From Marsupella aquatica (lineage: Eukaryota; Marchantiophyta): a DNA stretch of 64,000 nt. The notes under the pieces are model-generated. The model was given only the letters and a program-made list of their open reading frames with translations, was not told the origin of the DNA and did no database searches. The DNA is taken from assembly GCA_973895155.1 (NCBI GenBank), contig OZ316892.1, positions 12,338,001 to 12,402,000 on the forward strand, in the 5' to 3' direction. Of the stretch, positions 48,734 to 62,400 are shown piece by piece. The position numbers and the translations under genes were made by a program. Numbering within the stretch: the first letter of the stretch is position 1; every line of letters starts with the position of its first letter.

Positions 48734-49887
48734 CTGCGATTAACCGACAACATTGGACATTGATTTGAGAAACAAGGGTTCAAGAAAATTGCTTTGAGAT
48801 ATCTCACTCTATGTAACTGTCAAAAATTGCATGACTCCCGAACCCATCCATAAAACGAACGTCCAGATCACAAGGAACACGAGCCCATTATATCAATCCT
48901 ATATCGCCTAAACAATCGAAGAAAACTAATTTATTTAGCCAATTCATTAACGAAAACATTCTATACTCTTCCGAGAAATACAGAGGTCGCGACAAGATGG
49001 GCACATAAATTGTTGATATCAAAAAGATCCGCTGAATAAATAGAAACACAGAGAGCAGCAGATAAAAGTTGATTTGAGCGTTATCCTTGTCCACCTAAAC
49101 TGTTAAAGTGCACTCAACAGGTGAAAAGGGACAATTTAAAGATCAAACTTGTAATGTTTCACAATCTCTACCCCCTCATGATCTCTTGCGATCACATATC
49201 ATTCAACTAGGCGAGCATGACTCAGTGTTCTTACAATTATATCAAAGGTCCTCTCTCCGACAAGCCGAAGTGCTCCACCGAAAGCGGAACAGCTATATAT
49301 GAGACTTCGTACCCAAAATAAATACAGCTATGGACGCAATCCAAAGACTGGCAACCTCCTGAGCAGTAATTACATAACCACGATGATTGGTTGCTTAACG
49401 AGTGCGTTCCAATAAACTCTTGCCAGAAACGGTGACAGAAATATAGGCCAGAAGCCAGTTTGAACCCTAAAGCCATGGTCACAGATTAGCCGATCCACAA
49501 TGGCATACGAAACTCGAGAAATCGATTTCATCTCGATTCCAAGCACGGGATGCAAGCCCGAAAGCAGATGTATTTTTTTTGCTAACACGGCTATCTATCC
49601 ATTAGGTTCTTGAAACAGACCATCACAGAACATATGAGGACATACCACAACGGATCGAATTGGCAGCCTATCCATCACTGTTCTCAACTAGATGAGAAAA
49701 ATCTTCTGTGAAGGACTCCTCCTCGAGTTGGGAGGGTTGACACGAATTATTCATCCAAGGATAATTAAATTGTCACGGAACACTAATCTGGACCAATAGG
49801 GCCGTGCCCTTATTCCGGCCACATAGGAGTCCTACTGAGGAAAGGGGATGACAACCTGGAAGGTGAACAGCAACTGAGTTCACGCAC

Positions 49888-50034
49888 CTTCTTCAACGCA
49901 TGACCTTTCAGAACCAGACGACAGGAGAAGTCGTAGGGAGAGACCCGCGGTTCTAGCAATATTAAGATCTTGTTCACGAAAGCTCCCATCCAATCTGAAC
50001 AGCGAAGAAGTATTGCTTCCCCCCATGACTCCAT
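49888..50034 (-). other. Candidate 5' exon of BRM, option 1
   Basis: ATG at 50034 opens 49 codons (MESWGEAILLRC onwards) that end at AAG|GTGCGT, phase 0. That joins in frame to [12 protein letters not shown] of the 801-codon exon. The encoded peptide has no similarity that I recognise, so it may instead be untranslated leader. Confidence 0.3.
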
Positions 50035-50762
50035 CTACAAGAAACTGGTTCATTGGTGCATTTGTGGTAATAATTATCAACACTACGAGTGCTGCGGGAG
50101 TCATACCATAAACATTTCAACTCCGTGACCAAGAAAAAGCGTACATGATTGGTGGCAGAAAATTCGTTCGCTCGTTATCAATTTGACAACTATCCAAGAA
50201 CAAACCCTAAAATTAGGGCACGACCCACGTAACCATAGCAAGTACCGCTATCACCCCTCTATCCGACGCGAATTGTGAAAGCTAACCACGCAGCGTTCCG
50301 GAGAGAAGAATCGGATCCAATTAGCGTCACCAGCAAACGTAGAACCAAAAAATGGCTGCATATGTTTGAAAGGAAAGTTCTAAGGGATTCAAATCAAATG
50401 ACGAGTAATAGCACGAAACGAGCGATCACCTCGAACGTTCAGGCATACAGGCATATACACGTGTTGAAATCAAGAGACTTTCAAAAAGTCCATAGCCCGA
50501 ACGAAGAGGGCCAGACCAATCAAAGCCATCAAAGAAAAATTGGGCACGGAGCCACATCGTCCGTATCGCAGGGGAAAAGCCAGATGCCCAAATCGACCTG
50601 GCAGAGACAAGCACGGCACGGGACAGCCCTAACAAATACCGAATCCTCCGGAGCCACAAAACTCAAATCAATCGACCCATAATCCTCACCAATGGTGACA
50701 CAAGCAACCTTCAAAGGTCCCGCACATGCCTAAACGCAATCCGCTAGGTGAGTTTACTGTAC

Positions 50763-50810
50763 CTTTAACAGAGAGGTGTTAGATAATGGCTCGTCTCCAC
50801 CCTCATGCAT
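50763..50810 (-). other. Candidate 5' exon of BRM, option 2
   Basis: ATG at 50810 opens 16 codons (MHEGGDEPLSNTSLLK) ending at AAG|GTACAG, also phase 0 and compatible with the next exon. It sits at the edge of a CT-rich stretch typical of plant leaders. The frame is open further upstream through low-complexity sequence. This is the slightly more attractive first coding exon, but transcript evidence is needed to choose. Confidence 0.3.
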
Positions 50811-51067
50811 TTTTTCCTGTACAGCTTCAAGCCTTTTTTCCAGAAACCCAAGCTGGCTCGCTCGACCAGTATATCTTCGCCCTCCCTCTCTGCCTGCCTG
50901 CCTCCCTCCCCTGTCTGCGCGTCTCCGCTCTCTTTCCCTCTTTCCACCTAGCTCACCTTCCTTCCTTCGTGGCCGCACTTACTCAGTACGCCTGGTCGCC
51001 TCCTCTGCTACGCTACCGCACCAATATCCCATCGTGTAGTGTGTTGCGCAGAGCTGCTACGTTTACG
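50811..51067. other. Probable BRM promoter or leader, CT-rich
   Basis: CCTGCCTGCCTCCCTCCC and similar pyrimidine-rich runs lie upstream of the leftward BRM gene. The plus-strand frame starting at 50786 is a by-product of this composition. Confidence 0.5.
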
Positions 51068-51155
51068 TCCCAGCCTGAGCCTGAGCCTGAGCCCGACACG
51101 GACGGACGGACGGACGGACGGACGGACGGGAGACTCGGGACTCGGGACTCGGGAT
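51068..51155 (+). repeat. Compound microsatellite: (CCTGAG)n, (GGAC)n, (ACTCGGG)n
   Basis: Three adjoining simple repeats: about three CCTGAG units, about eight GGAC/ACGG units (51097-51130) and three ACTCGGG units. Confidence 0.95.
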
Positions 51156-51255
51156 TTCTTCCTTCAACACCAGAAGGCAGGTACATTTATTTACTATTTA
51201 TAATTCATTTCTATTATATTTTTATATTATATTATATTTATTTACCGGGGGCGGA

Positions 51256-53745
51256 GAGGCTGTCCACGGGGTCCGACCACGGCACTCCACGTGAGACTGT
51301 TTCCGCCTTAATTAATTAATTAGGGAAACCCTAGCGGTCCTTTGGCCTGTGGTTTTCCCTCTCCCTCTAATCAACTCCTCTGCCCTGCCTAATTTTCAGG
51401 GCTTCTTTTCTTGTTAATTAACGACCGGTAGGGTGGCGAATGTAAAGTTTGTTTGCAGCAGAAGTTGCTGAGATGCGAATATTATTTATATACTTTTCTT
51501 AAGTTTATTTATGATTTTTGGTTTTTTCTACACTGTTTACCATAATTAGTATATTACTTATATAGTCTCCCTGCATAAATAGTATCACACACACTAATAA
51601 GGGTGTGACTACAAATCTGAAAACATATAAATATTAGTACAAGTAGAGAGTTCAGTCTATTGTCATTCATTCTAATTTCATTTTGATTGTATTTATAACC
51701 TGGTTTTCATTTCATCATACTTTAATAAAATCTAACTTTCAATTGACATTCATTTTTAATTTTATATGCCATTGCAAATATATCTTACTACTAGAATTAT
51801 TTGTACTTTTCATAAGCTATATACATAATATGTGTTCATCACACACTATTTGAATGTCACCAAAAATAATCTCACTTACCCTAATTTAGAATAACATGTA
51901 TTTAGTCTCAGTTCTTATATAGTCTCACACACATTAATTATGGTGACATCTTTCAAAAACCTTTGTTCCCAAATACTGTGTGTGAGATTAATTACGGTAA
52001 TCAGTGTAGATTTAGGAATGTTCAAAGATAGATTCTGGCTACTGTGGGAGGTGCTAATGGAAGACCAAAAGCCTCCAAGGTGTAGTTTTCAATGAGATGA
52101 AATCTAGCAATTTCTTGCGACTGAGACAATTTCTCAAGAGAAGTCCAGGAAGTCCGAGTGGCCATACACAGGCTCAGACCTTGGCACTCCGCGGGAGCCT
52201 GTTTTTGCCCACCCCAAAGAAACCCTACTCTTCTTTTGTCTGTTTTTGTTCTTTTCTCACTAATCAACTCCTCTGCCCACTAATCAGCTCCTTTGCCCTT
52301 TTGCCATTGGTACCAGTTTTTCTTCGTCTTCTTCTTTGTCTTGAAAGATCTTTTGAATTCCATTCACAAAGACAACATACAACAAGGCAACCCAAAGGGC
52401 AACACCAGGGGAGACCAAAATTTGCAAGGCTTTTCCCTTTTTCACTGGGGTGTGGCAAATGTCACCTGGTTCAAGGCAGCACAAGATGCTACAATAACAT
52501 TATTAATATATTTTTCTTACCTTAATTTATGACCGCTAGTTCTTGCTAAATTTAAGGATGACCATCAGATTTGTGTTGATGGGATTTGCAACTAGTGTTG
52601 AGCAAAGACACAACTCACACTACATGCACATGTGACATCCAACAAAAAGTAGTTGACACAAAGAGATATTTGGTTTACCTCTGATGAGGCTACGTCCATG
52701 AGAACAAACAAAGTCAGAGCATTACTGCACTCTAGGCCCATCAGCCATACCAAGTCTCCCTATCTCACAAGTAGCTCTACAACAATGAGTCTGAGTTCCT
52801 CAATACTCACAAACAACCACTTGCTTGAATGTGTATATACATAGAATGCAACACTACTAACCCCCTCAGCCCATACTTCGTGTAAAATAAGCAAATCCCC
52901 CTTGTTATTGTCATTTTACTCTAAAAAGTTCTCATGCTACCAATAATCATCATAATTACTAGTTCAAAATCAATAAAAATACCCTTTGAGTGTCCATGCG
53001 TCCTCATGTTAATTAAGGATAAGGGCCCAAGGGACTAACCTAACCAAGTTTGCAACTGCAGTTAGCCTAACTATGGCTATAGTTGTATATATAGACCTAG
53101 GACTAAATTGCCTAACAATTAACTATGTGATAGATTGGCTAATGGAAGTTTTACTGAAAGTGACGAGGACCTTTTCAATAAGAAAATCCTAGCAAATTTT
53201 TGCAGCTAAATCTATTCTGACAAGAAGGCCTGTCAGGGCAGAGAGACGGACAGGCCATTCAGAGGGGTCAGACCACAACATACACTCCACATGAGCTCAC
53301 TGTCATGCACCCCAAAGAAATTGTAGTGTTTTTTGGTTTCTTCTGTCACTAATAATCCCCTTTGCCCGGGCCTCTACCCTCTTTCCAACCTAATTTTCAG
53401 GATTTTTCCTTTTCCCCAAGGTGGCGAATGTCACCTGTTTCAAGCAAAAGATGCTACAAACATAATTTGATACTTGTTTAGTTTTATTTCTGAATATTCA
53501 ATAGTTGTACATTTAAGGATAGATTCTGGCTCTTGTGGCTAGTGGGAAACTGGCTCACGGAAGACCAAAAACCAAACAATCTTTTGGCAAAAGGGAGGAA
53601 GACTTTTCAGGTCAGCATTTCATTGACTAAAAAAAAGTTGACGGCCCCAGTGCACCATGTGAGGCCGCTTTCTCGCACCCCAAAGACACTATTTTTTTTC
53701 AGTCACTAATCAACTCCTTTGCCGTCCTTCTGTCCAGTGTTTCCA
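51256..53745 (+). repeat. Family of about four degenerate repeats in 2.5 kb
   Basis: Related segments lie at about 51256-51480, 52020-52520, 53215-53460 and 53515-53745. Shared blocks in order are AGATTCTGGCT (52029, 53522), GGAAGACCAAAA, CACTCCAC or CACTCCGC, CACCCCAAAGA, CACTAATCAACTCCT(C/T)TGCC, and GGTGGCGAATGTCACCTG with GATGCTACAA. No frame is conserved between copies. The ends are unclear, so this could be a local duplication series or clustered insertions of one element. Confidence 0.65.
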
Positions 53746-55079
53746 ACGAATAGGCTATTATATCAAATTGCAGAGAACGAAAGTGTCACACATGGGGGCT
53801 TTGACGGTTTGCACAAAGGTCGCCACATGGGAGGGGAAGGTAGCTCACAGATTTGGACAAAATGAGTAGCAATAGTCATGGATCAATTTAGGGGCTGGCA
53901 TTGGGGTGAGTGGGTTGCACTACTACATATATGCAAACATTGTTTGGTCACTTAAAGTCATCCAGAATGTCATACAACAAAGTTCTGTTGTTTTAGACGT
54001 CGTTCCACTTTCATGTATATGTCAAAGCAATGTACAATTGATGTCATCACCCATGTGATAATTTAACTATGTTCCACACATTGTATCTTCAAATGACATT
54101 GATGTAACATAGTACTGTGCCTTGTAACTTATGTTTTGTCTTATATCATAAAACTAATGTATGTTGTCTAGAGTGGCCTAATGTACATAAACATTGTTTG
54201 GAACATCTACAACTATAATACACTATCCCGCTCATTTTCGTCCTTCGTCCCATTACAAAATGCAATATGGGCAGGAAACATTTCTGGCCATTAGATCATG
54301 TCTAAGTTTTATTTCAACCAATCATGTGATTTTAAAACAAAGGCCCTTTCATTGAACTAGGTGTTGCCCTTGCATGATGTGCCCTTGCTCTCCCGTATTA
54401 ATACAATACCCTGGTACTCCTTAGTCCTGAGTCATGGCGTACCTTAAAAGGACAAAAGAATTAAAAGTACATTGAAGGATTAAAGGTCTGATGGTATAGC
54501 CAAGGTACATAGTACCTTTCTTGCCCTCTGTGGTGAGGGTACAATATGTAACTCCTCACTCTCCATTTCCATGCTTGATTCACAACGACAACTTTTTCAT
54601 GTCAAGTACTATGGGCCTTGACAATTTCCTACCCAAAATTCTCTTTGAATGCAATGACAGCATAATAAATAAAAACATATTTGGATTTAAAAACAAACAA
54701 TATGCTTTTCGGCCTTTCAACCTTTCACTTGGTATAAAGGGAATATAAACAGACAAAAATCCAACAAAATGTAACCTTGGTCAAGCAAACAAGTAAGATA
54801 AAAATTTGAATGGCTTATGATATCAAACACTACAATGTTTTATTCAGCCAGAATGTCTATTTCCAAAATGAGAAACACAAAGGAGCAAATCCTAACCCAT
54901 GATCACATAACATCTTTTTAGCATCCTCCACCCATACACTAATTTTATTTTAACTTTCCGCCCAATTGCCCTGAGCTTGCCTATAAAAACATTAATGATT
55001 TCATGGAGAAAAAGGTGGCCATTTTAGTATGCTCAGCAATTGGGCAACACATGAACATTGTTCTAATAGATATGTTTAT
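53746..55079. other. Intergenic DNA; holds repeat core partner at 54204-54262
   Basis: CATCTACAACTATAATA, TATCCCGCTC and TTCGTCCCATTACAAAA at 54204-54262 match the fragment at 7717-7775 in the same orientation. Otherwise nothing was recognised. Confidence 0.5.
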
Positions 55080-55495
55080 CTCTCCTTAACATCTTTATTT
55101 TGCAATTGTTGTGGTGTGATAAAGAAATCTTTCTCACTATATTTTCTCACATTGATATCTTTATCTCACCACGACATTTTTTTCTCACTCTCGACATATT
55201 TTCTCTCCTCGAGGTCTTTTCTCTCCTGGCTTGAAATCTTTTCCTCACCTTGACATCTTATCTTTTTCTCATCTTGCATGTTTTTCTCACCTTGACATCT
55301 TTATCTCACCACAAAATATTTCTCTCACCCTCGACATCTTTTCTCTCCCCAACATCTTTTCCTTATCTTCACATCTTTTCTCATCTCAACATCTTTGCCT
55401 CTCCTCAACATCTTGCCGTCTCCTCCATATCTTTGCCTCTCCTTGACATCATTGACTCTCCTTGACATCTTTGCCTCGCCTCAGCATCTTTCGTG
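55080..55495 (+). repeat. Pyrimidine-rich minisatellite, 17-18-bp unit
   Basis: About 20 imperfect units of the type CTCACCTTGACATCTTT run through this stretch; variants include CTCGACATCTTTT and CTCCTTGACATCTTTG. Three plus-strand frames are open because the repeat lacks stops; they encode Ser/Phe/Leu-rich nonsense. Confidence 0.88.
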
Positions 55496-58400
55496 CAAAG
55501 CACGGGCATGGGGTTAGTTGTAAATAATGGTGTTTGTGATATTGCCATGAAGACAAATTATTTGGGAACTTAAATTCAAACAAAAGATGGATATATGCAC
55601 AGATTGTGCCTATACGACTTGTCTAAATGATCAAAGGAGGGTTGCTCTATAGTACACAATGGCTAACAACAACCCAACAGAGGCCTTCCACTTCATCATT
55701 TTTAGAGAGAGACACACTATGTAAATTAAGGTGGTTGCCAATTGGCATTGCCCAAATTGAACCACATGGAACGACCTAAAGTCAGATTCCCAGGGGTGGC
55801 AATGAATCATGTGCACGTCGGTTTCAAGAATGACAAGATCACCTCACACCTAGTTGACCATTTGGGTCAAGTGGAAGGGGAAGGTGTGTGAGTTGCAGGA
55901 TCAAACCACAAAGCAAATAACCGGCCAGAGGGAATGGCCAAGGCTGACCTTCACTTGATTGTCAAGGGGCTCACTACCAGTGTAGGCACCCCGATGTCGT
56001 GCTTGGATGAGGGATGCCGCCACTCAGAAGGGATGTCACGGCCGAGGAGTAGGGTCACCAACTACTGGGGACAAGACGGGTGGAAAGGGTTTTCTTGCAA
56101 GATATGCAAGTATGGCCGGCCTGGGTTTCTTCGAGGTTGAACATTGTTTTGCCTTAACATTATACCTGCCACCTGTTAATGTTGGCATGTACAATGTTAG
56201 ATTAGGGTTTAGGCTTTCTACTCAAATTATGCGACAGATGATTCAGCTGACACTGTCTACACAATGTAAATGTCACTTGAAGTTTCTGCAGAGGTTTGAG
56301 GTAGTCTAGGGTGACATAGAGTAACTTCATAGACAACATAAAGTAATGTCACAAAAGACTCAAATAACCACTTTAAAGTTATGGCAAACAGTGTACATTA
56401 TGATATTATTTTGTTGTACCATTGAGAAATTTACATCATTTACAACATGGTAATTTACTAGTCGAGTCACAACGTAACAATTCCATCTAAGTCTTCTAGA
56501 ATGAAGTAACATACTAGATGGAACCCCCATCAGATCGCCTCTTGTTTATTGCTGTTTCTTATATAAATGTGGGTGCAGAGCACTCTATAAGTTAGAAATA
56601 CGTTGTGTACGAGCATGTGTGATACAACTTGAGGGACGACATTGATACCTTAGCAATTTTTGTTACAATGTCAGTAACTTTCCCATATTTGTATTGTATA
56701 GTGCAATGCACACACCCGTGCACACAAACAAGTGACCTAAAATTGGACTTGATAAAACATGACAAACTACCTAAAAGGGAAAAAAATGTAGTTGTGACAG
56801 GGGCAGCAGATTGAGTCCACTATAGGGTAACATGGTGATATACAGATTGAGGCTAGGTGAGCACATGGGGTTCAAAGACAAAGATACAGTGGTCCTCCAG
56901 TGGTCAAGGTTTGGGAGGGCAGACCTTCTTCAAGTCAAGGTAGGTCAACAAAGTGGAGAGCAAAGGGAACAAAACATGTGGAGGATGCCTGTTCGAGCAC
57001 CTTATGCTCTCCACTTTGTTGGCCTTATGCTGGCCTTGTCCTACCTTATGCGAAGGATGCCTGTTGGATGCACCTTATGCAGTTCTCTCTTAAAGAATCA
57101 AATGATAATAATGTTGTCTGCAAAATTTGGGCTACACCCAATCCTAAAGCCTGAAATAGAGTGTCCCTAAAGTGTTTTGGCAAGCTGAAAATTGGTATCT
57201 GAAAAGCTTTAGTACACGGCAAAAAGACACAACATATCACAAAATACCTAAAAACGTACCCTGGTACTGTTCTTGACATTACAGAATTGCTCTGACTTTT
57301 GAGTTCAAAAAACACATGCATACCACAAAATCTAAACATGTACCCCATACTGTTCTTGACATTACAATTAATGGCTCTTGTCTCACAAAACTCCTCAAAT
57401 TGATTCACCTATTTGTGCAAAGGATGATGTGAGGAAAAGGAGGAAAAGCTTGAGGCTACTGTGAGCAATAAAAAAACAAGTGCTTTGCTGATTTGTTGAT
57501 GATGTCAGCATATTGCAGAACCTGTTTTCTGCATCTTTCAGTACTTTACACAGAACATTAATGAACTCTAAACTACTTCCAATTAGTTGCCACTATATCC
57601 CAAACTGTGTTTGCCCCCACCAAGATACACCCAACCAACTTTTATCTTATTGCAAACCATGTTTTGGCCCATTTTGCTAGGGATATGTTTTAAGAATCTT
57701 AGGACATTGACACAAAGTTAATCATTCCAATATTGTTCATTGGGATCTGTTATATACCTTTGTCAAAAATCTGCACCCAGAAAGTGCAGGAAAGTCCACC
57801 TATGAAAGAAGTACAGTGATATGACCTCCAAGAGGTAGTCTAACTCCAACCAATATGGAAGTGTATGTGCTAGGAGTAACTTAATTTAAGCAAAGGTTGT
57901 AACTGGAATCTGTTTCTGAGTTTTTCATGAGCAAAATCGTGGGAGCCACCAGTAGATCTTTGTTGTTACATTGAAACGATCTAGACAAGTAGAGCTATGA
58001 TAAAGAATCTGAACTCGTACATAATTTAGCTGACAAATCCCTGAATTGGGCTTAAAGTATCCGAGTTTCTTACTCTGCCACGTCGCCAGGCTTTCGGGAC
58101 AAAACAAATAAGAGATCCAGTGAGATTCCTCATATTGCAACTGTAATTTGAGTATCAAAACTCTTGGAGCTGCATTATCGCATCTTTGACATCATCAATC
58201 GTAGAGAGGAATGAAGTACGTCAGCAGATCATGGTTTGCATAATGAGGGTGCTAGAGGAAATACTAGCCCCGTTAGCTGAGACTCGGGCTTGCTCTTCAG
58301 ACTTGTCCCTCAGAAACCAGTTCATGCTTCAATCAGGCCACGGGTCGCTGTTTATACTACCAGACAAGACTTGAGCACTGTAGCGCAACCACAGTTTGCT

Positions 58401-59449
58401 GCAACCTTAAGACACGATAATGGTGAGCAAATTATCAAGAATATGTTCAATCCCTTTGACCCACGTCTCAAAACGGTGGTCTTGACCCGTTACTTCCCTA
58501 CCGCAAGCCACAAACGATCTCGTGGGATATCATGAATGTACTTTGAAGGGTAAGGAACTTCCTTCCTTCTTCACATTCTAGCTCCCACTACTCCTGCATT
58601 CAAGAAGGATGTAATCACCTCCAGATTCGGCTGCAAATCTATTAGGGGAGTATTCAGTCCTGGGCATTTGGAAAATCTGGATTGCTTAAACATCCCTGCT
58701 TCGACATTGCATTCACCTCCAAATTTCCTGATTATAATCATCGTACGGTCATTTACATGGATATAAGCCGGTGTATACGAGGATCCACTGCGGCATAAAC
58801 GAGACTCCTGCAACTCACTCCGGCCTACCTCACTGCACCAACCCAACTCATTGTTCAAATTATTAAAGTGTGGCGCTTTCTGTAAACACTTTCCGAACGG
58901 CTCACCCAATAAATCTCTCGTATAGTGATAAAATGAGAGCCTACGAATTCAAATGATGATAAAGGGTTGTATTTCCAGAAAGATGAAGGCCGAATCACAA
59001 ACAACTCATCTTACAAACAGGTCCAAAGCCTGGGCAACAAGAACTTGCGTGCTGCCACAATAAGGCATTCATGGACACCCGACTCATCTGGACCAGACTT
59101 GACATCTGGAACTAAGAGCAAAAATTGATGACTAATCCCCACTGGTACATCTTTGTCGTCCACAACTACCTTTACTTGCAGCATGTGGACAAGATCACAA
59201 TTGATTTCTTCCACCACCCGCTCCCATACCTTCAAAGTAAGATTCCACCGGGTGTAAATCACTATTCACTAACTTAAAGATTCCATTGGGAGTGAACAGC
59301 TCGTCGTCCTTGTTCAGGCAGAGCAAGGTAGGCGTCAAACGACCAGATCAATTCGCCTTTGGGATCCATATAGCATGGCACTTGCACTCAGTAGCACAAG
59401 TCACAACTCACCTTCTAGATGCTAGGTTCTCGCTTTCTAACTTTCCTAC
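55496..59449. other. Long intergenic region left of TOM40, with unassigned open frames
   Basis: No family was recognised. The largest frames are 57046-57408 (-), 58571-58909 (-, 112 codons) and 59011-59262 (-, 83 codons). The last two lie just downstream of the TOM40 stop on the same strand and could be 3' UTR or a decayed neighbour. Paired direct repeats occur at 56984-57090 (AGGATGCCTGTT, CACCTTATGC) and 57240-57360 (CTGTTCTTGACATTACA). Confidence 0.4.
56946..57021. repeat. 17-bp perfect inverted repeat with 42-bp spacer
   Basis: CAACAAAGTGGAGAGCA (56946-56962) faces TGCTCTCCACTTTGTTG (57005-57021). It could form a strong stem. It is next to short direct repeats, so it may be the trace of a fold-back event. 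Confidence 0.9.
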
Positions 59450-62400
59450 CTACTCTCCGACTGTCATTCCAAACCCGAATTTGTAGTCTTTCTTCCAATG
59501 ATCAATCTGCACACCAAAGAGAAATCTTTGAATTTTTTTGTAAACTTACACCTAAGCACCAATAAAGTAATACCATTCTCCCTGGCAGAGATTAACTTCA
59601 TGCAAGATAAATGTGCATGTGCCACTTACAAACAATGGCGAGATACAATGTGTGACTCACCTCTGCTGAAAGTAGAAAGTTGACTCCAACATTCAGCCTC
59701 TCTTCTAAATATGCTGCAACACACCCGTTCGTGTCAAATCGTCCCCTCAGACGACACTGCAAAACACCACGCCATTTTATAAGAACGGCGCCCTGCAAAG
59801 TGAGGCCAATATTGTCTTCATGCTGATTGGACGATATCGTTGAGGAGGGGTCTTAGCACTAATCCATCCAGTCAAACTTGCATACAAGTTAGCACCAAAG
59901 GGTCTACAAGAAAGACTCCTGACAGGAGCCAACGACAAGTACTGATTTTACAAGGTTCGGCTAAGAAGAAAGAGAACCACAAATAGCCTTATCGAACAGT
60001 ATTTGTGCGGAACCAATCTGCTAGTCTGGTTTCGAGGAATCTTTCTACCCATAATTGGGCATCAAAGCCCATCGATCGGTTGTTCCATTCGAAGACTGTG
60101 CCTGGTTTCGAGTCACTGTGTTTTCTCAAGAGAAATGTCAAGTAGGGCTCAAATTTGTTGGTCGACACTTGCAACAAAATACTTCAGAATATGCTTTCCA
60201 GTACCGTGCGCAGCAAGTAATCGTAGCCAACACTTGTAGTTGCTTCCTTCGACATCCAGTTGTACATAAAATCAGAAGCAAGTGAGACCTACAAAACAAA
60301 AGATGGCAGCAGGAATCAGCTCTATTACACATCCGGCATGAAAGACCATCATGATGAATGCAATGGGGCAAGGTGCTTACGAAAACTGAGGAAATGACAT
60401 AGCCATCGTACTTCACTCTTGCAGACGAAAGACAGATGCTCACCTTGTCAGAAACTCTTTGTACATACGTCAATGACACCATTCCAGTAGTTGCTATCTG
60501 GCCAGTGGCAATCTGCGACAGAAACACAACAGCACCTCTTAGAAAAACAATTGCAAATTACCTCCCCAGAGCGGGACACTATTCCAAAGACATCTGTTTC
60601 AAGTATCTCAAGGCCAAAACTCAACTCGATTACATCCCAAACAAACAACACACCTACTTGTCAGTTTGGCCATAGGTACCACCACATGTACAATTTGGTA
60701 ACACCATTATTCAGGTAAGATGGGTGCTAACCACTTTGTCTGTGTTGTAGCGACCTGCAAAACCAACGCCTGACTTTCGTTGATGGCCTAGCCAAAACGC
60801 TTCACCTCCCAGGGATACAGTGGGAGTTATACTCTACAATCCACCACAGATGACGAAACTGTAAACAGAACACTCCAGGAAATAGCAAAATACTGAATTT
60901 AACAACTTGAAGTCCAACAAACTGAAGAGGAGCGCGAAAATAAGATTGACATGATTTTATCTGTAAATGTACCTGAATATAGTTCAAACCATAAAAAGCA
61001 TTGTTTCCAAGCTGAACTTGGGCTTGATAATCCTTTCCCTGAAACAACACATCCATCGACGAAATTAGCTGTCTTGACCTCTTAACTAAATCTGCAGTTC
61101 GCAGGAATTAAGTGAAGTAAATTTAAGCTCGGATGGAATTTCCATCCAAAATCCTTTTCTTGGATAGGATTTCTGAGATGGCATGGGATCTACGGAAACA
61201 TGAATTTTAAATGGATTTAGAGTTAAATAGCTTTACTTCTAGACAAAGAGCATTTTGTCATCCCATCCAAGCTTAAAGATTCGGATGGAGATCTTATGAC
61301 CCTCAATTTAATTTGTTATAGCTGTTAGCAGGATAGTCTCGAGCGGTCAGTAAATTGCGTTGAGATCTCTGGCGTGAAAATTCGAATACTTTTTTTCTTT
61401 TCTCTAACAGCCAAGAATTGCCACGGGATCAATGGACTCGGCATCTCTAGTACTTACGTACACCTCGCCAATCCCCAAAGCCTAACATCGCCACTTGTCC
61501 AGATTGGTCACCAAGAGGCCTAAATTCATAACGTAATCCCAGTCAATTACATGTATAGTTCATATATGATATACTAGGGAAATTACAGCGAGGAAGGTGT
61601 TTCAAAAGATAAACCAAGTTCCAATTTCTCCGATACAGAATGCTATCACCAACGAACTCACTCACCTTGTAATCAAAGTGGAACATGCCTTGTGAGAAGT
61701 GGGGCTCGTTGGTAAGCTGCAAGTCAGGAAGACGAAGATTCAGTATTGTCACACCTGCTGGGCCACACTTTGCTAGAACAAAGGGAGGTGCAGTCTCGTC
61801 ATTGCAACAGACGATAAGATCCATAGTACCTGCGCATTAACCTTTACGGTGAAGGCATCTGTGACATCATATTTCAATCTTGCTGTCATTCGACCATCTG
61901 TTAGAATTCGACCGATCAGCATCATCTGCAGAGCATTGTGTGCGATGAGAATCATTTCCACAAGATGTTACAAGGAATCAAGATCGCAACTATCAGATCG
62001 GAATATAAGTATTGCCTGCGATAAAAGCAACGAGAGATGTCACCATTTAGACATGTTTAGAGAGCCAGCTGAGCAATCTTCATCCAAAAGCGACACCCAT
62101 GCAAACCTTACCCGTTGGTCGATGAGATTTGCACCAAACTCGTAATGTGAAGCCGAAATCTTGATGGTTTGAGGGGACTGGGCAGGTACTTCAACTGATC
62201 CCATGAAGACGCTGCATCCGAAATGAGGGAGGGATCAATATCGCCAAGAATTGGACCCATGCCACAATCCTGAAAGAAACAGACTACAAACCTAAAATAT
62301 CGGAAAGTGGCTTGAGCTGTCCACAAGAATATTCACGTGTTTGACAAGAAAACATGAGACTTCAAGACGAGGGAGAGGTACCAGACTCGTATCATTGTAA

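Noticed and set aside
50786-51319. 177-codon plus-strand frame beside the BRM leader
   Set aside because: It is built from CT-rich and GGAC simple repeats, with no similarity to known proteins.
59011-59262. Minus-strand frame downstream of TOM40 as a separate gene or extra exon
   Set aside because: TOM40 ends with its conserved [12 protein letters not shown] and a stop at 59450. The downstream peptide resembles no family.
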